Assembly: GCF_020005165.1 (NCBI RefSeq)
Contig: NZ_JAHCLT010000001.1
Span: 1,054,001-1,118,000, forward strand
Source: Kangiella taiwanensis
Lineage (GTDB): Bacteria; Pseudomonadota; Gammaproteobacteria; Enterobacterales; Kangiellaceae
Length of the DNA: 64,000 nt
Direction of reading: 5' to 3'
Shown here piece by piece: positions 27,049 through 34,494 of this stretch (the first letter of the stretch is position 1; each line of letters begins with the position of its first letter). Below the pieces are notes generated by a model. It was not told the DNA's origin. It searched no databases and saw only the letters and a list, made by a program, of their open reading frames with translations. Both the position numbers and the translations under genes were made by a program.

Positions 27049-28473
27049 GTGGTAGAACACGATAAAACCTTAACAACCGAGCAAAAAGCTCTCGCGGTTA
27101 ACTTAAATAACCAACAGTACGGTACTTTTGTTGAAATCGGTGCCGGGCAAGAGGTCGCAAGGCAATTTTTCTCGGCGGGCGCAGCTGCGGGTACAGTCGC
27201 AAAAACCATGTCAGCATACGATATGCAGGTTAGCGATGATATCTACGGTAAAGCAGGTCGCTATGTTAGCCGTGAGCGCTTGGAGCAAATGCTGGATTAT
27301 GAATATGATCTATTGCATAAGCGTTTGGATGCGGTTCGCTCACAAGAAACCTTGTACTTTAGCTATGCCGCAACCGTCACAGCGAAAAGCTACAGCCAAA
27401 AGAACGAGTGTCATGGCTGGATTGGTATACGTTTACAGTTAGAGCCCGGTGCGCCACCCAGTGAAATTCTCATGCACGTTCGAATGTTAGATGAAACCAA
27501 TCGTGAGCAGTCAGAGGCGCTGGGTATTCTAGGTGTTAACGTTGTCTATGGTGCATTTAATTATCATTCCGCCCCCAAAGTATTTATTGAGTCGTTGCTG
27601 GACAACTTGATCAATCCATTTGGTCAAAAGCGCATTGAGATTGACTTGATTCACTTCTCTGGTCACAAGTTTGATCAGGTTGAAAATCGCTTAATGAATT
27701 TACACCTAGTGCGTTCTTGGTGTTGTCGTGCAGTTATGTTCGATGCCAAAGGCGATTCAGAAGTGCCTATGAGTTTACTTCGTAAAAAAGACGTACTTGT
27801 TATTCGTGGTTCGTTTAAACCGCCAACTAAGGTTCATGTCGATATGACGGAAGCTGCTATGAAGCAGTTTTTAGAAGAAGAGGGTGTTCAAAGCGACAAA
27901 GTTTGCACCGTTGCCGAAATCACCATGGCCGAGTTGGACAGTGATGTTGAAACTGAAGATGCAGACTTTTTAGCGCGAGTCGATTTGCTCAACAAACTCG
28001 GCTATAACGTCCTCATCTCAGACTATCTCCGCTTCTTTAGATTGCGTTCTTGGATGCGTCGCTACACACAAAACCGTATCGGGATCGTGTTAAGTATTTT
28101 AGATTTCGATCAGCTGTTTGATGCTAAGTACTATAAAGGTCTTGAAGGTGGCATCTTAGAAGCGATGGGTAAGCTATTTTCAGGCAATACCAACGTCTAT
28201 GTCTACCCGACGCGACGCGAAAACACTTTGATCACGCTGGATAATGTTGAAGTAGAAGACAACGCTAAGTATCTGCTACGTCACCTGACCCACAATAAGC
28301 TCTTAGTTCCAGTAGAGAATTGGAATGACGAAAACTTGCATATATCAGCGCGCCATATCGCGACAAAGATTCCTTTAGGGCAAGGTGACTGGGAGCAGCA
28401 GCTGCCTGAAGAAATTCGCGAAGAGATCAAAGCTCGTTGTATGTTTGGTTACTGCGAGTTGCCAGAGCAGTAG
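27049..28473 (+). CDS. Conserved protein of unknown function, often mis-annotated
   Basis: 474 residues from a GTG start preceded by AAGGA. Characteristic stretches are YGTFVEIGAGQEVARQFF, AAGTVAKTMSAYDM, YVSRERLEQMLDYEYD and NECHGWIGIR. Orthologues are widespread, and I recall them carrying doubtful labels such as nicotinate-nucleotide adenylyltransferase or TonB-dependent receptor. No signal peptide or barrel is visible, so the receptor label is wrong. The adenylyltransferase label is unsupported by an obvious nucleotidyltransferase HxGH motif. Likely cytosolic and co-transcribed with rdgC (2-base gap). Confidence 0.88.
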   Translation: MVEHDKTLTTEQKALAVNLNNQQYGTFVEIGAGQEVARQFFSAGAAAGTVAKTMSAYDMQVSDDIYGKAGRYVSRERLEQMLDYEYDLLHKRLDAVRSQETLYFSYAATVTAKSYSQKNECHGWIGIRLQLEPGAPPSEILMHVRMLDETNREQSEALGILGVNVVYGAFNYHSAPKVFIESLLDNLINPFGQKRIEIDLIHFSGHKFDQVENRLMNLHLVRSWCCRAVMFDAKGDSEVPMSLLRKKDVLVIRGSFKPPTKVHVDMTEAAMKQFLEEEGVQSDKVCTVAEITMAELDSDVETEDADFLARVDLLNKLGYNVLISDYLRFFRLRSWMRRYTQNRIGIVLSILDFDQLFDAKYYKGLEGGILEAMGKLFSGNTNVYVYPTRRENTLITLDNVEVEDNAKYLLRHLTHNKLLVPVENWNDENLHISARHIATKIPLGQGDWEQQLPEEIREEIKARCMFGYCELPEQ

Positions 28474-28490
28474 TGGCTTGTAAGGAGTAG

Positions 28491-28563
28491 ATCCTGACTT
28501 TCGTCAGGATGACATACCTCCATCGCATAAGGGAGTCTTGTCATCCTGAGCTTGACTCAGGAT
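28491..28563. repeat. REP doublet in inverted orientation (REPIN/BIME-like)
   Basis: ATCCTGAC-TTTC-GTCAGGAT (28491-28510) and ATCCTGAG-CTTGA-CTCAGGAT (28543-28563). Both carry the same core and face each other through AGGATGACA (28506-28514) and TGTCATCCT (28539-28547). The read-through peptide of this element (CHPELDSGSH) is a well-known REP translation artefact and shows where the next gene does not start. Confidence 0.8.
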
Positions 28564-28592
28564 CTCATAAGATAGGGGAAGGGAGTTTTAGC

Positions 28593-28877
28593 ATGAGGGA
28601 ATACTATGTTTATATTATGGCTTCAAGGAAAAGAGGCGTGATTTATATTGGGGTCACAGGAAATCTACAAAATCGAGTTTATCAACATCAGAACGGACTT
28701 GTTGAAGGTTTCACAAAAAAATATAGAGTGAAGCGATTAGTATATTTTGAATCAAGCAGCGATATAAAAGAGTGCCTTTATCGCGAAAAACAATTAAAAG
28801 CTTGGCGAAGACAGTGGAAGATAGAGCTTATTGAGTCTTGCAACCCTGACTGGGACGACTTACTGATTAAGGTTTGA
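28593..28877 (+). CDS. GIY-YIG domain protein (UPF0213-like)
   Basis: 94 residues from ATG 28593. The compact GIY-YIG nuclease fold shows YYVYIM, then VIYIGVTGNLQNRVYQH with the Tyr and Arg of the motif, then EGFTKKYRVKRLVYFE and YREKQLKAW. The small stand-alone members are widespread with unproven function, possibly a DNA endonuclease. The longer frame from 28509 runs through the REP element and is rejected. GGGAG precedes the chosen start. Confidence 0.85.
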   Translation: MREYYVYIMASRKRGVIYIGVTGNLQNRVYQHQNGLVEGFTKKYRVKRLVYFESSSDIKECLYREKQLKAWRRQWKIELIESCNPDWDDLLIKV

Positions 28878-28883
28878 GTTATT

Positions 28884-29366
28884 ATGAATGGCGCACCATG
28901 CCCCTGCGGCAAAACCAGCAACAACACTGCTCTAAAGTATGAGGAGTGTTGTCAGCCATTGCATTTAGGGAAAGAGGTTGCATCACATCCTGAGCAACTC
29001 ATGCGATCACGATACAGCGCTTATTATTTTGCTTTAGGTCAATACATTCACGATACTCATCATCCTGACTACCGTGGTGGTGTTACGCCGGATGAGTTTA
29101 CCCAAAGCGCAAAATCAACTCATTGGTGTGGATTGCAGGTAGTGCAAAGTTCTGCACAGGGTACTTCTGGAGTTGTCGAGTTCAAAGCCAATTTTATCGA
29201 TAAAGACAAGCTCCATACTCTCCACGAAGTTTCAAATTTTGTATTAGAGAATGGTTACTGGCTGTATACAGATGGTCAATTCCAGCCTAAAACGTCGCAA
29301 AAAATTAATCGAAACCAGCCTTGTCCCTGTGGCAGTGGCCTTAAAGCCAAGCGCTGCTGCCTTTAA
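28884..29366 (+). CDS. YchJ-family SEC-C motif protein
   Basis: 160 residues (E. coli YchJ about 152). Two cysteine-rich SEC-C zinc motifs flank the protein: PCPCGK with ECCQPLH at the N-terminus and QPCPCGSGLKAKRCC at the C-terminus. The central domain has LMRSRYSAYYFALGQYIHDTHHP and a WCGLQVV strand, an NTF2-like fold in family models. Cytosolic, function unknown. It follows the GIY-YIG gene by 6 bases. Confidence 0.92.
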   Translation: MNGAPCPCGKTSNNTALKYEECCQPLHLGKEVASHPEQLMRSRYSAYYFALGQYIHDTHHPDYRGGVTPDEFTQSAKSTHWCGLQVVQSSAQGTSGVVEFKANFIDKDKLHTLHEVSNFVLENGYWLYTDGQFQPKTSQKINRNQPCPCGSGLKAKRCCL

Positions 29367-29409
29367 TTTTTTCTCTTTTCTTTTAACCAGCTAAACCTTT
29401 TCCTTTTTT

Positions 29410-29437
29410 CCAGCATCTAATGTAGATTAGATGTTGG
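29410..29437. promoter_or_regulatory. 12-bp dyad upstream of the ABC exporter operon
   Basis: CCAGCATCTAAT-GTAG-ATTAGATGTTGG, one mismatch between the arms, 23 bases before the ATP-binding protein start. It could be an operator (a TetR-type repressor is common for such exporters) or an mRNA leader hairpin. No regulator gene is adjacent. Confidence 0.45.
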
Positions 29438-29460
29438 AAAATAACTCACGAGGGGAAGGA

Positions 29461-30306
29461 ATGATTCAAGTAGAGTCTTTAAATAAACGGTTTGGTAATA
29501 TTCATGCTGTCAGAGATGTATCATTAGAAATACATCCAGGGCAGATATTCGGTTTGCTGGGTCCAAACGGTGCTGGTAAAAGTACCAGTATTTCTATGAT
29601 GACAGGGTTAATTGATGCTGACTCAGGTTCAGTCAATTTATCGGGTTTAAACCCACAGTCTAAAGAGGCTCGTTATAAAATTGGATTAATCCCTCAAAGT
29701 ATCGCTTTATATGAAGAGCTGACAGCGACCGATAATTTGTCATTCTTCGCGTCGCTTTACGACATTCCTAAGAACCAATTGGAGTCAAGAATGGAGTGGG
29801 CTTTGGACTTCGTTGGGTTGAAAGATCGAGCTGGCGATCGCGTTTCTGGTTTTTCAGGAGGCATGAAACGTCGGTTGAATCTAGCAGCTTCATTACTGCA
29901 TGACCCCGACTATATTTTTATGGATGAGCCAACGGCAGGTGTTGATCCTCAGTCGCGAAATAAACTGTTTGATAGCGTTTTGGAATTGAAGGAGCTCGGA
30001 AAAACGATTATCTATACCACTCACTACATGGAAGAAGCTCAAAAACTATGTGATCAAGTCGGGATCATTGATCATGGACAGTTATTAGCGTTAGGCACTG
30101 TCGGGGAGTTGTTAAATCAACATGGTGGTGAAACGCAGATTAGTATCAGCTCAGATCAAGGTGTTAAAGAATTTAAATCTAACGATGTCTCAAATGATCT
30201 TATCCAAGCGCTACAATCGAGTGACAAGGTTTATGATATCTCGGTTAATAGACCGGATCTTGAAGCTGTATTCTTAAATCTAACTGGCCGTCAATTAAGG
30301 GATTAA
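29461..30306 (+). CDS. ABC-2 exporter, ATP-binding subunit
   Basis: 281 residues from ATG 29461, chosen over ATG 29431 because GAGGGGAAGG lies immediately upstream. Walker A is GPNGAGKST, the ABC signature VSGFSGGMKRRLN, Walker B YIFMDEPTAG and the switch His TTHY. A C-terminal helical extension (after about 220) is typical of ABC-2 drug or lipid exporters (NatA/CcmA type). The permease follows 13 bases later. Substrate unknown. Confidence 0.92.
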   Translation: MIQVESLNKRFGNIHAVRDVSLEIHPGQIFGLLGPNGAGKSTSISMMTGLIDADSGSVNLSGLNPQSKEARYKIGLIPQSIALYEELTATDNLSFFASLYDIPKNQLESRMEWALDFVGLKDRAGDRVSGFSGGMKRRLNLAASLLHDPDYIFMDEPTAGVDPQSRNKLFDSVLELKELGKTIIYTTHYMEEAQKLCDQVGIIDHGQLLALGTVGELLNQHGGETQISISSDQGVKEFKSNDVSNDLIQALQSSDKVYDISVNRPDLEAVFLNLTGRQLRD

Positions 30307-30319
30307 AGGGAGTAGCGAT

Positions 30320-31606
30320 ATGAAAAAAATTGTAGCTTTGATGAAAAAAGATATTAAGTTGCTATTTCGGGATAAGATGGCTGTATTCTTTACTTTTGTT
30401 TTTCCTCTCATATTTGCTTTTATATTCGGTTCTATTTTCTCCGGCGACGGTGGAGGCTCAAAAGCTTTGAAAGTTGCTGTTGTGGACTTGGACCAAACAG
30501 AGCAGTCTCAACAGTTTGTAAAAAGCATTGAAGATGCCGATGAGTTCACCGTAACTTTGGCTACTGAAGAGAAAGCAAAAGATTTGGTTCGCCGTGGAAA
30601 GCGCGTGGCCTACTTTATTTTGCCTAAAGGTTTTGGCGAAGATTACAAAGGTGTCTTTTCTGGAAGTCCTCCAGAGGTACTCGTCGGTATTGACCCTTCA
30701 CGAACCGCTGAGGCGGGTTATCTTGAAGGCTCATTGATGAAGCTTGGTATTAATCGCTTTGAGCAAGCGTTCTCCGATCCTTCTGCGATGATTGAACAAT
30801 TAGATACTTCAATGGCTGAAATTCAACAAAGTGATGACATTCCTGCTGAGTGGAAGTCTTTGCTGGGGGATTACCTGCCTAAAATGAAGCAGCTGACTGA
30901 GCAAGAGTTAGGGGATAATTCAGAATTTACCTTTGGTGGGGATGGTGAAGCTAATCCGATGATGCCATTGAAGGTGACCAAGCAGGAAGAGGTGGTTCAG
31001 CGTTCTGGACCTAAAAATGCATTTTCTATCACGATCCCACAGGGTGTTATTTGGGCAATCATGGGGTGTGTTATAGGTTTTGCTATCAGTCTCGTGCAAG
31101 AAAAAACGCTAGGAACCATGAATCGCTTAATCGTTGCGCCAATTAGTCGTACACAAATTGTCGCAGGTAAAGCCCTCGGTTGCTTTATGGCACAAATTGC
31201 TGTGGTCACTTTATTGTTCTTAGTGGCCTATTTCATTCTGGGCGTCCGGTTTAATTTACCTAAATTAGTGTTAGCCGCTGTGGCCTCAGGAGTATGTTTT
31301 GTCGGCTTAATGATGTTCTTCGCTTCGTTAGCGAAAACAGAGCGCTCCGTAGCTGGTATTACCAATGCCTTCTTAGTCATGATGGGGATGATTGGTGGTG
31401 CTATGATTCCATTGTTTGTAATGCCGGGCTGGATGCAGGCCATCAGCAACTTTAGTCCCGTAAAGTGGGCGATCGTTGCGTTTGAAGGTGCAATTTGGCG
31501 CAACTTTAGTTACACAGAAATGATGACGCCGGTATTAATTTTATTGGCAATCGGTGTGGTCGCTTTTATTTTAGGGACGCGCATGGTAAAACTTGAGGAA
31601 GCATAA
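30320..31606 (+). CDS. ABC-2 type exporter, permease subunit
   Basis: 428 residues. A first membrane helix (FFTFVFPLIFAFIFGSIF) is followed by a large extracytoplasmic domain (about 50-235) and five C-terminal helices. Family-typical features are LNRLIVAP-like TMNRLIVAPISRTQIVAGK and GAMIPLFVMPGWMQAISNFSPVKWAI. The YhiI/YbhR/NatB group carries this layout. It pairs with the ATPase directly upstream. Substrate unknown, drug or lipid-like by family. Confidence 0.9.
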   Translation: MKKIVALMKKDIKLLFRDKMAVFFTFVFPLIFAFIFGSIFSGDGGGSKALKVAVVDLDQTEQSQQFVKSIEDADEFTVTLATEEKAKDLVRRGKRVAYFILPKGFGEDYKGVFSGSPPEVLVGIDPSRTAEAGYLEGSLMKLGINRFEQAFSDPSAMIEQLDTSMAEIQQSDDIPAEWKSLLGDYLPKMKQLTEQELGDNSEFTFGGDGEANPMMPLKVTKQEEVVQRSGPKNAFSITIPQGVIWAIMGCVIGFAISLVQEKTLGTMNRLIVAPISRTQIVAGKALGCFMAQIAVVTLLFLVAYFILGVRFNLPKLVLAAVASGVCFVGLMMFFASLAKTERSVAGITNAFLVMMGMIGGAMIPLFVMPGWMQAISNFSPVKWAIVAFEGAIWRNFSYTEMMTPVLILLAIGVVAFILGTRMVKLEEA

Positions 31607-31624
31607 CCTCATAAACAAAACACC

Positions 31625-31852
31625 ATGAGCACACTGGAATCGTTACAACATCAAATTGATGAGCTTCAAACCAAGCTTTCGTTTCAGGACGATACGATTG
31701 AACAATTGAATCGTATCGTCACTAAACAAGATGAAATCATTCGCTTGATGCAAGGCAAATTCTCCCTTATCGGCGATAAGATTCAAGATATTGAAGCTCA
31801 TTTACCGAATAAGCCTTTTAACCCAAGTGACGAGGTGCCACCACATTATTAG
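31625..31852 (+). CDS. slyX: SlyX family protein
   Basis: 75 residues, a coiled coil (ESLQHQIDELQTKLSFQDDTIEQLN and heptad-like continuation) ending with the SlyX signature PPHY. Cytosolic, function unknown despite its genetic link to phage lysis in E. coli. ATG begins 18 bases after the exporter stop. Confidence 0.9.
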   Translation: MSTLESLQHQIDELQTKLSFQDDTIEQLNRIVTKQDEIIRLMQGKFSLIGDKIQDIEAHLPNKPFNPSDEVPPHY

Positions 31853-31903
31853 TAGCTATCAGGCTATTGGCCCTCTGAGCTATGAGTCCCAAAGGAGGTC
31901 GCT

Positions 31904-33316
31904 TTGTCTAATAGAAAGCCATCCGCTAAAACATTAGCGAATAGCAAAAATACTCAGCAGTACAGAATAGAGAAAGATAGCATGGGCGAAATGAAAGTGC
32001 CTAAAGATGCCCTTTATGCCGCCCAAACTCAACGGGCCGTCGAGAACTTTCAAATCAGCCCCTTAACCTTACCAGCGGACTTCATACGACAAGTTATTCT
32101 GATCAAGCAAACTGCCGCCGAAACCAATCATCAGCTGGGTGAGTTATCTAAAACAAAGTCTAACGCTATTGTTAAAGCGACCAAGCAGATATTAGAGAAA
32201 GGCTTAATAACTGCCGACAACTTTCCTGTGGACGTCTTTCAAACCGGTTCGGGTACCAGTACCAATATGAATGTGAATGAAGTTGTTGCGCACTTAGCTT
32301 CAAATTCGCGTACCAAGGTTCATCCTAATGATGACGTTAATATGGGGCAAAGTAGCAACGATGTGATCCCAACGGCGATATCCATGATGGCAACAGAGCA
32401 GTTAGTGAAACACTTAACACCAGCTTTAAACAACTTGGTTACGATCATTAAAGCAAAAGGGAAGTCTCTAAAGTCAGTAATTAAAACAGGTCGCACGCAT
32501 CTTATGGACGCGATGCCGTTAAGTATGCAACAAGAACTGTCGGGTTGGGCTTACCAAATTCAGTTATCTCTAAAAAATATAAAGAATATCGTTCCACAAG
32601 TCAGCGAGCTCGCTCAGGGCGGAACGGCGATCGGCACTGGTATCAACAGCTCGGCAAAATTTCGCACCCAGTTTGCTAAAAATTTAAAAGCAAAAACAGG
32701 CTTACCTTACAAAAAGTCAGGAAACGCTTTCGCGAGTATTGCTGGGCAAGATGCTAGTGTTACAGCTTCTGGTGCATTAAATACTTTGGCAACAGCACTG
32801 ATGAAAATTAGCAATGATTTGCGCTGGATGAACAGCGGGCCAGTGAGTGGTTTGGGCGAAGTGAAACTCAAGGCCATTCAACCAGGGAGCAGTATTATGC
32901 CCGGTAAAGTTAATCCAGTGATCCCTGAAGCGGTGACTATGGCTGCGGCTCAAATTATGGGAAACCATACCAGTATTACTGTAGGCGCTCAGTCAGGTAA
33001 TTTTCAATTAAATGTGATGTTACCAATGATTGCCTATAACTTGCATCAGTCATTAACTCTAGCCACAAAAGCATCACTGCAAATTGCAGGAACGATAAAA
33101 GACTTTGAGCCTAACGCTGACTACTTGGAGCAACAGCTGAGTAAGAATGCCATTTTAGCAACCGCTTTGGCGCCTGAAATCGGTTACGAAAAAGCATCTG
33201 AAGTTGTCTATCAGGCTAGGCGAGAAGAGCGAAGTATCCTTGAGGTGGCACTTGAAATTACGTCACTGTCGCGTAATCAGTTAGAGAAAATTTTGGATCC
33301 AAAAAAGCTAACTTAA
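31904..33316 (+). CDS. fumC: Class II fumarate hydratase
   Basis: 470 residues, a homotetrameric iron-independent fumarase of the TCA cycle. Motifs: DVFQTGSGTSTNMNVNEV (substrate loop), GQSSNDVIPTA, KTGRTHLMDA, and the superfamily signature GSSIMPGKVNP (flexible catalytic loop). The start is TTG 31904 backed by an almost perfect AAAGGAGGT 5 bases earlier, so the N-terminal 28 extra residues are probably real. An ATG (M at MGEMKVP) is possible but has no SD. It is 51 bases after slyX. Confidence 0.95.
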   Translation: MSNRKPSAKTLANSKNTQQYRIEKDSMGEMKVPKDALYAAQTQRAVENFQISPLTLPADFIRQVILIKQTAAETNHQLGELSKTKSNAIVKATKQILEKGLITADNFPVDVFQTGSGTSTNMNVNEVVAHLASNSRTKVHPNDDVNMGQSSNDVIPTAISMMATEQLVKHLTPALNNLVTIIKAKGKSLKSVIKTGRTHLMDAMPLSMQQELSGWAYQIQLSLKNIKNIVPQVSELAQGGTAIGTGINSSAKFRTQFAKNLKAKTGLPYKKSGNAFASIAGQDASVTASGALNTLATALMKISNDLRWMNSGPVSGLGEVKLKAIQPGSSIMPGKVNPVIPEAVTMAAAQIMGNHTSITVGAQSGNFQLNVMLPMIAYNLHQSLTLATKASLQIAGTIKDFEPNADYLEQQLSKNAILATALAPEIGYEKASEVVYQARREERSILEVALEITSLSRNQLEKILDPKKLT

Positions 33317-33411
33317 ACTTAAACACTGCTCTGCAGTCTAAATTTTATACCGTTTAAGTTATTTTTGGGTAAACTAGATTAAGGTTCAGGCAATAGGTAG
33401 GGGTGGGTAAT

Positions 33412-34494
33412 ATGATGAAAAACAGATGGTTGAAGCTACTCTGTTTAGCCGCAGGGTTAGCAGTATTCAGTAGCTCAAATGCAGTCGAAAGTGGCCCTTT
33501 GTTGATTTCTGATGTGCCAGCTGGGCAGGTTTATACGGATGCTCATATTGAGCGAATAAAGAATCGTGACTTGGCAGCATTAAAGTCTGGAGCAGGGGAC
33601 CCTTTGGTCGATGAGTATTTGCTTACTAGAAAAATCTACAATCTTGATGCTGAGTCGTTATCTCAAGATGAGGTCGAGTTTCTACAGCAAGCATCAAAGC
33701 ATCAAGCATTAGCCTATAAACAACACCCAGAAGGACCTATAGCAGTGCCAATTTTTGATGTGTCTTCTCTTGCCAAACATAAGTTGTTTTTGAGAGGCAT
33801 TTACTTAAAAAAGCCCGAACTTTTGAAGGTTTTGAATACAAACGTAGCACAGTTTGCTCAATCTAGCCTTTTAACACCAACTCATACAGAAGCTGCCAAA
33901 CTCGTTCTGAATCAGAGTCGTGGTCATTTGTCTCCTGTGACCATTGATGTTTTGGTGGACGGCTATAAGCATAATATGAATTCAGCTAGTTTCGTGTTGC
34001 TTAGGACTTTAGTGGAGTCTTATAAAAGTTATCCCGCGGCAGCAGCGTTACTTAGCTCAGAGTATGATTCACCGCTTAAACATCAAGTGATGAGCCAACT
34101 GAGGCAGCATTTCTCAGCAACCGAGTGTGAAAAGCTGTTAAGAGAGTACGCTTTAAACCAACCAAAGCTAGCTTCACAAGCACTTATTGAGTACGGAAAG
34201 TTGCCATTAAACGTGCTGAATATGGAGGTCTTATACTCGAAACTCTCGGACAACAAGCTGGGCTCGAGTAGTGCTCTCGCTCTTTCAAGGCTATTAAAAC
34301 AGAGTTCTGATTACTCGGCTGTTGTCGACCACCTAAAACAGAAAGCATCTTCCCGACACGCTGTGGCTAATGGCCTACTGACACTGAAGTTAGTAGACAC
34401 TCCTGATTCACGAGCCTTATTAAAGACAATTCTTGAAAATGATTCTATCCAGTTTGACGATATGAAGACGGAGGTAAAGACATGGGTAAATTAA
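33412..34494 (+). CDS. Unknown secreted protein, helical repeats
   Basis: 360 residues. A Sec signal peptide (cleaved near SSSNAVES, about residue 24) is followed by a Leu/Ala-rich all-helical protein resembling HEAT-like repeats (LVESYKSYPAAAALL, LREYALNQPKLASQALIEYG). No catalytic motif. Its 3' end overlaps the M14 carboxypeptidase start by 13 bases, so the two are translationally coupled and probably act together, for example as a companion or inhibitor of the peptidase (inference). GGGGTGGG precedes ATG 33412. ATG 33415 and GTG 33403 are alternatives. Confidence 0.8.
   Translation: MMKNRWLKLLCLAAGLAVFSSSNAVESGPLLISDVPAGQVYTDAHIERIKNRDLAALKSGAGDPLVDEYLLTRKIYNLDAESLSQDEVEFLQQASKHQALAYKQHPEGPIAVPIFDVSSLAKHKLFLRGIYLKKPELLKVLNTNVAQFAQSSLLTPTHTEAAKLVLNQSRGHLSPVTIDVLVDGYKHNMNSASFVLLRTLVESYKSYPAAAALLSSEYDSPLKHQVMSQLRQHFSATECEKLLREYALNQPKLASQALIEYGKLPLNVLNMEVLYSKLSDNKLGSSSALALSRLLKQSSDYSAVVDHLKQKASSRHAVANGLLTLKLVDTPDSRALLKTILENDSIQFDDMKTEVKTWVN

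Noticed and set aside
28509-28592. N-terminal extension of the GIY-YIG frame
   Set aside because: It is a translation of the REP element (CHPELDSGSH). ATG 28593 matches the family start and has an SD.
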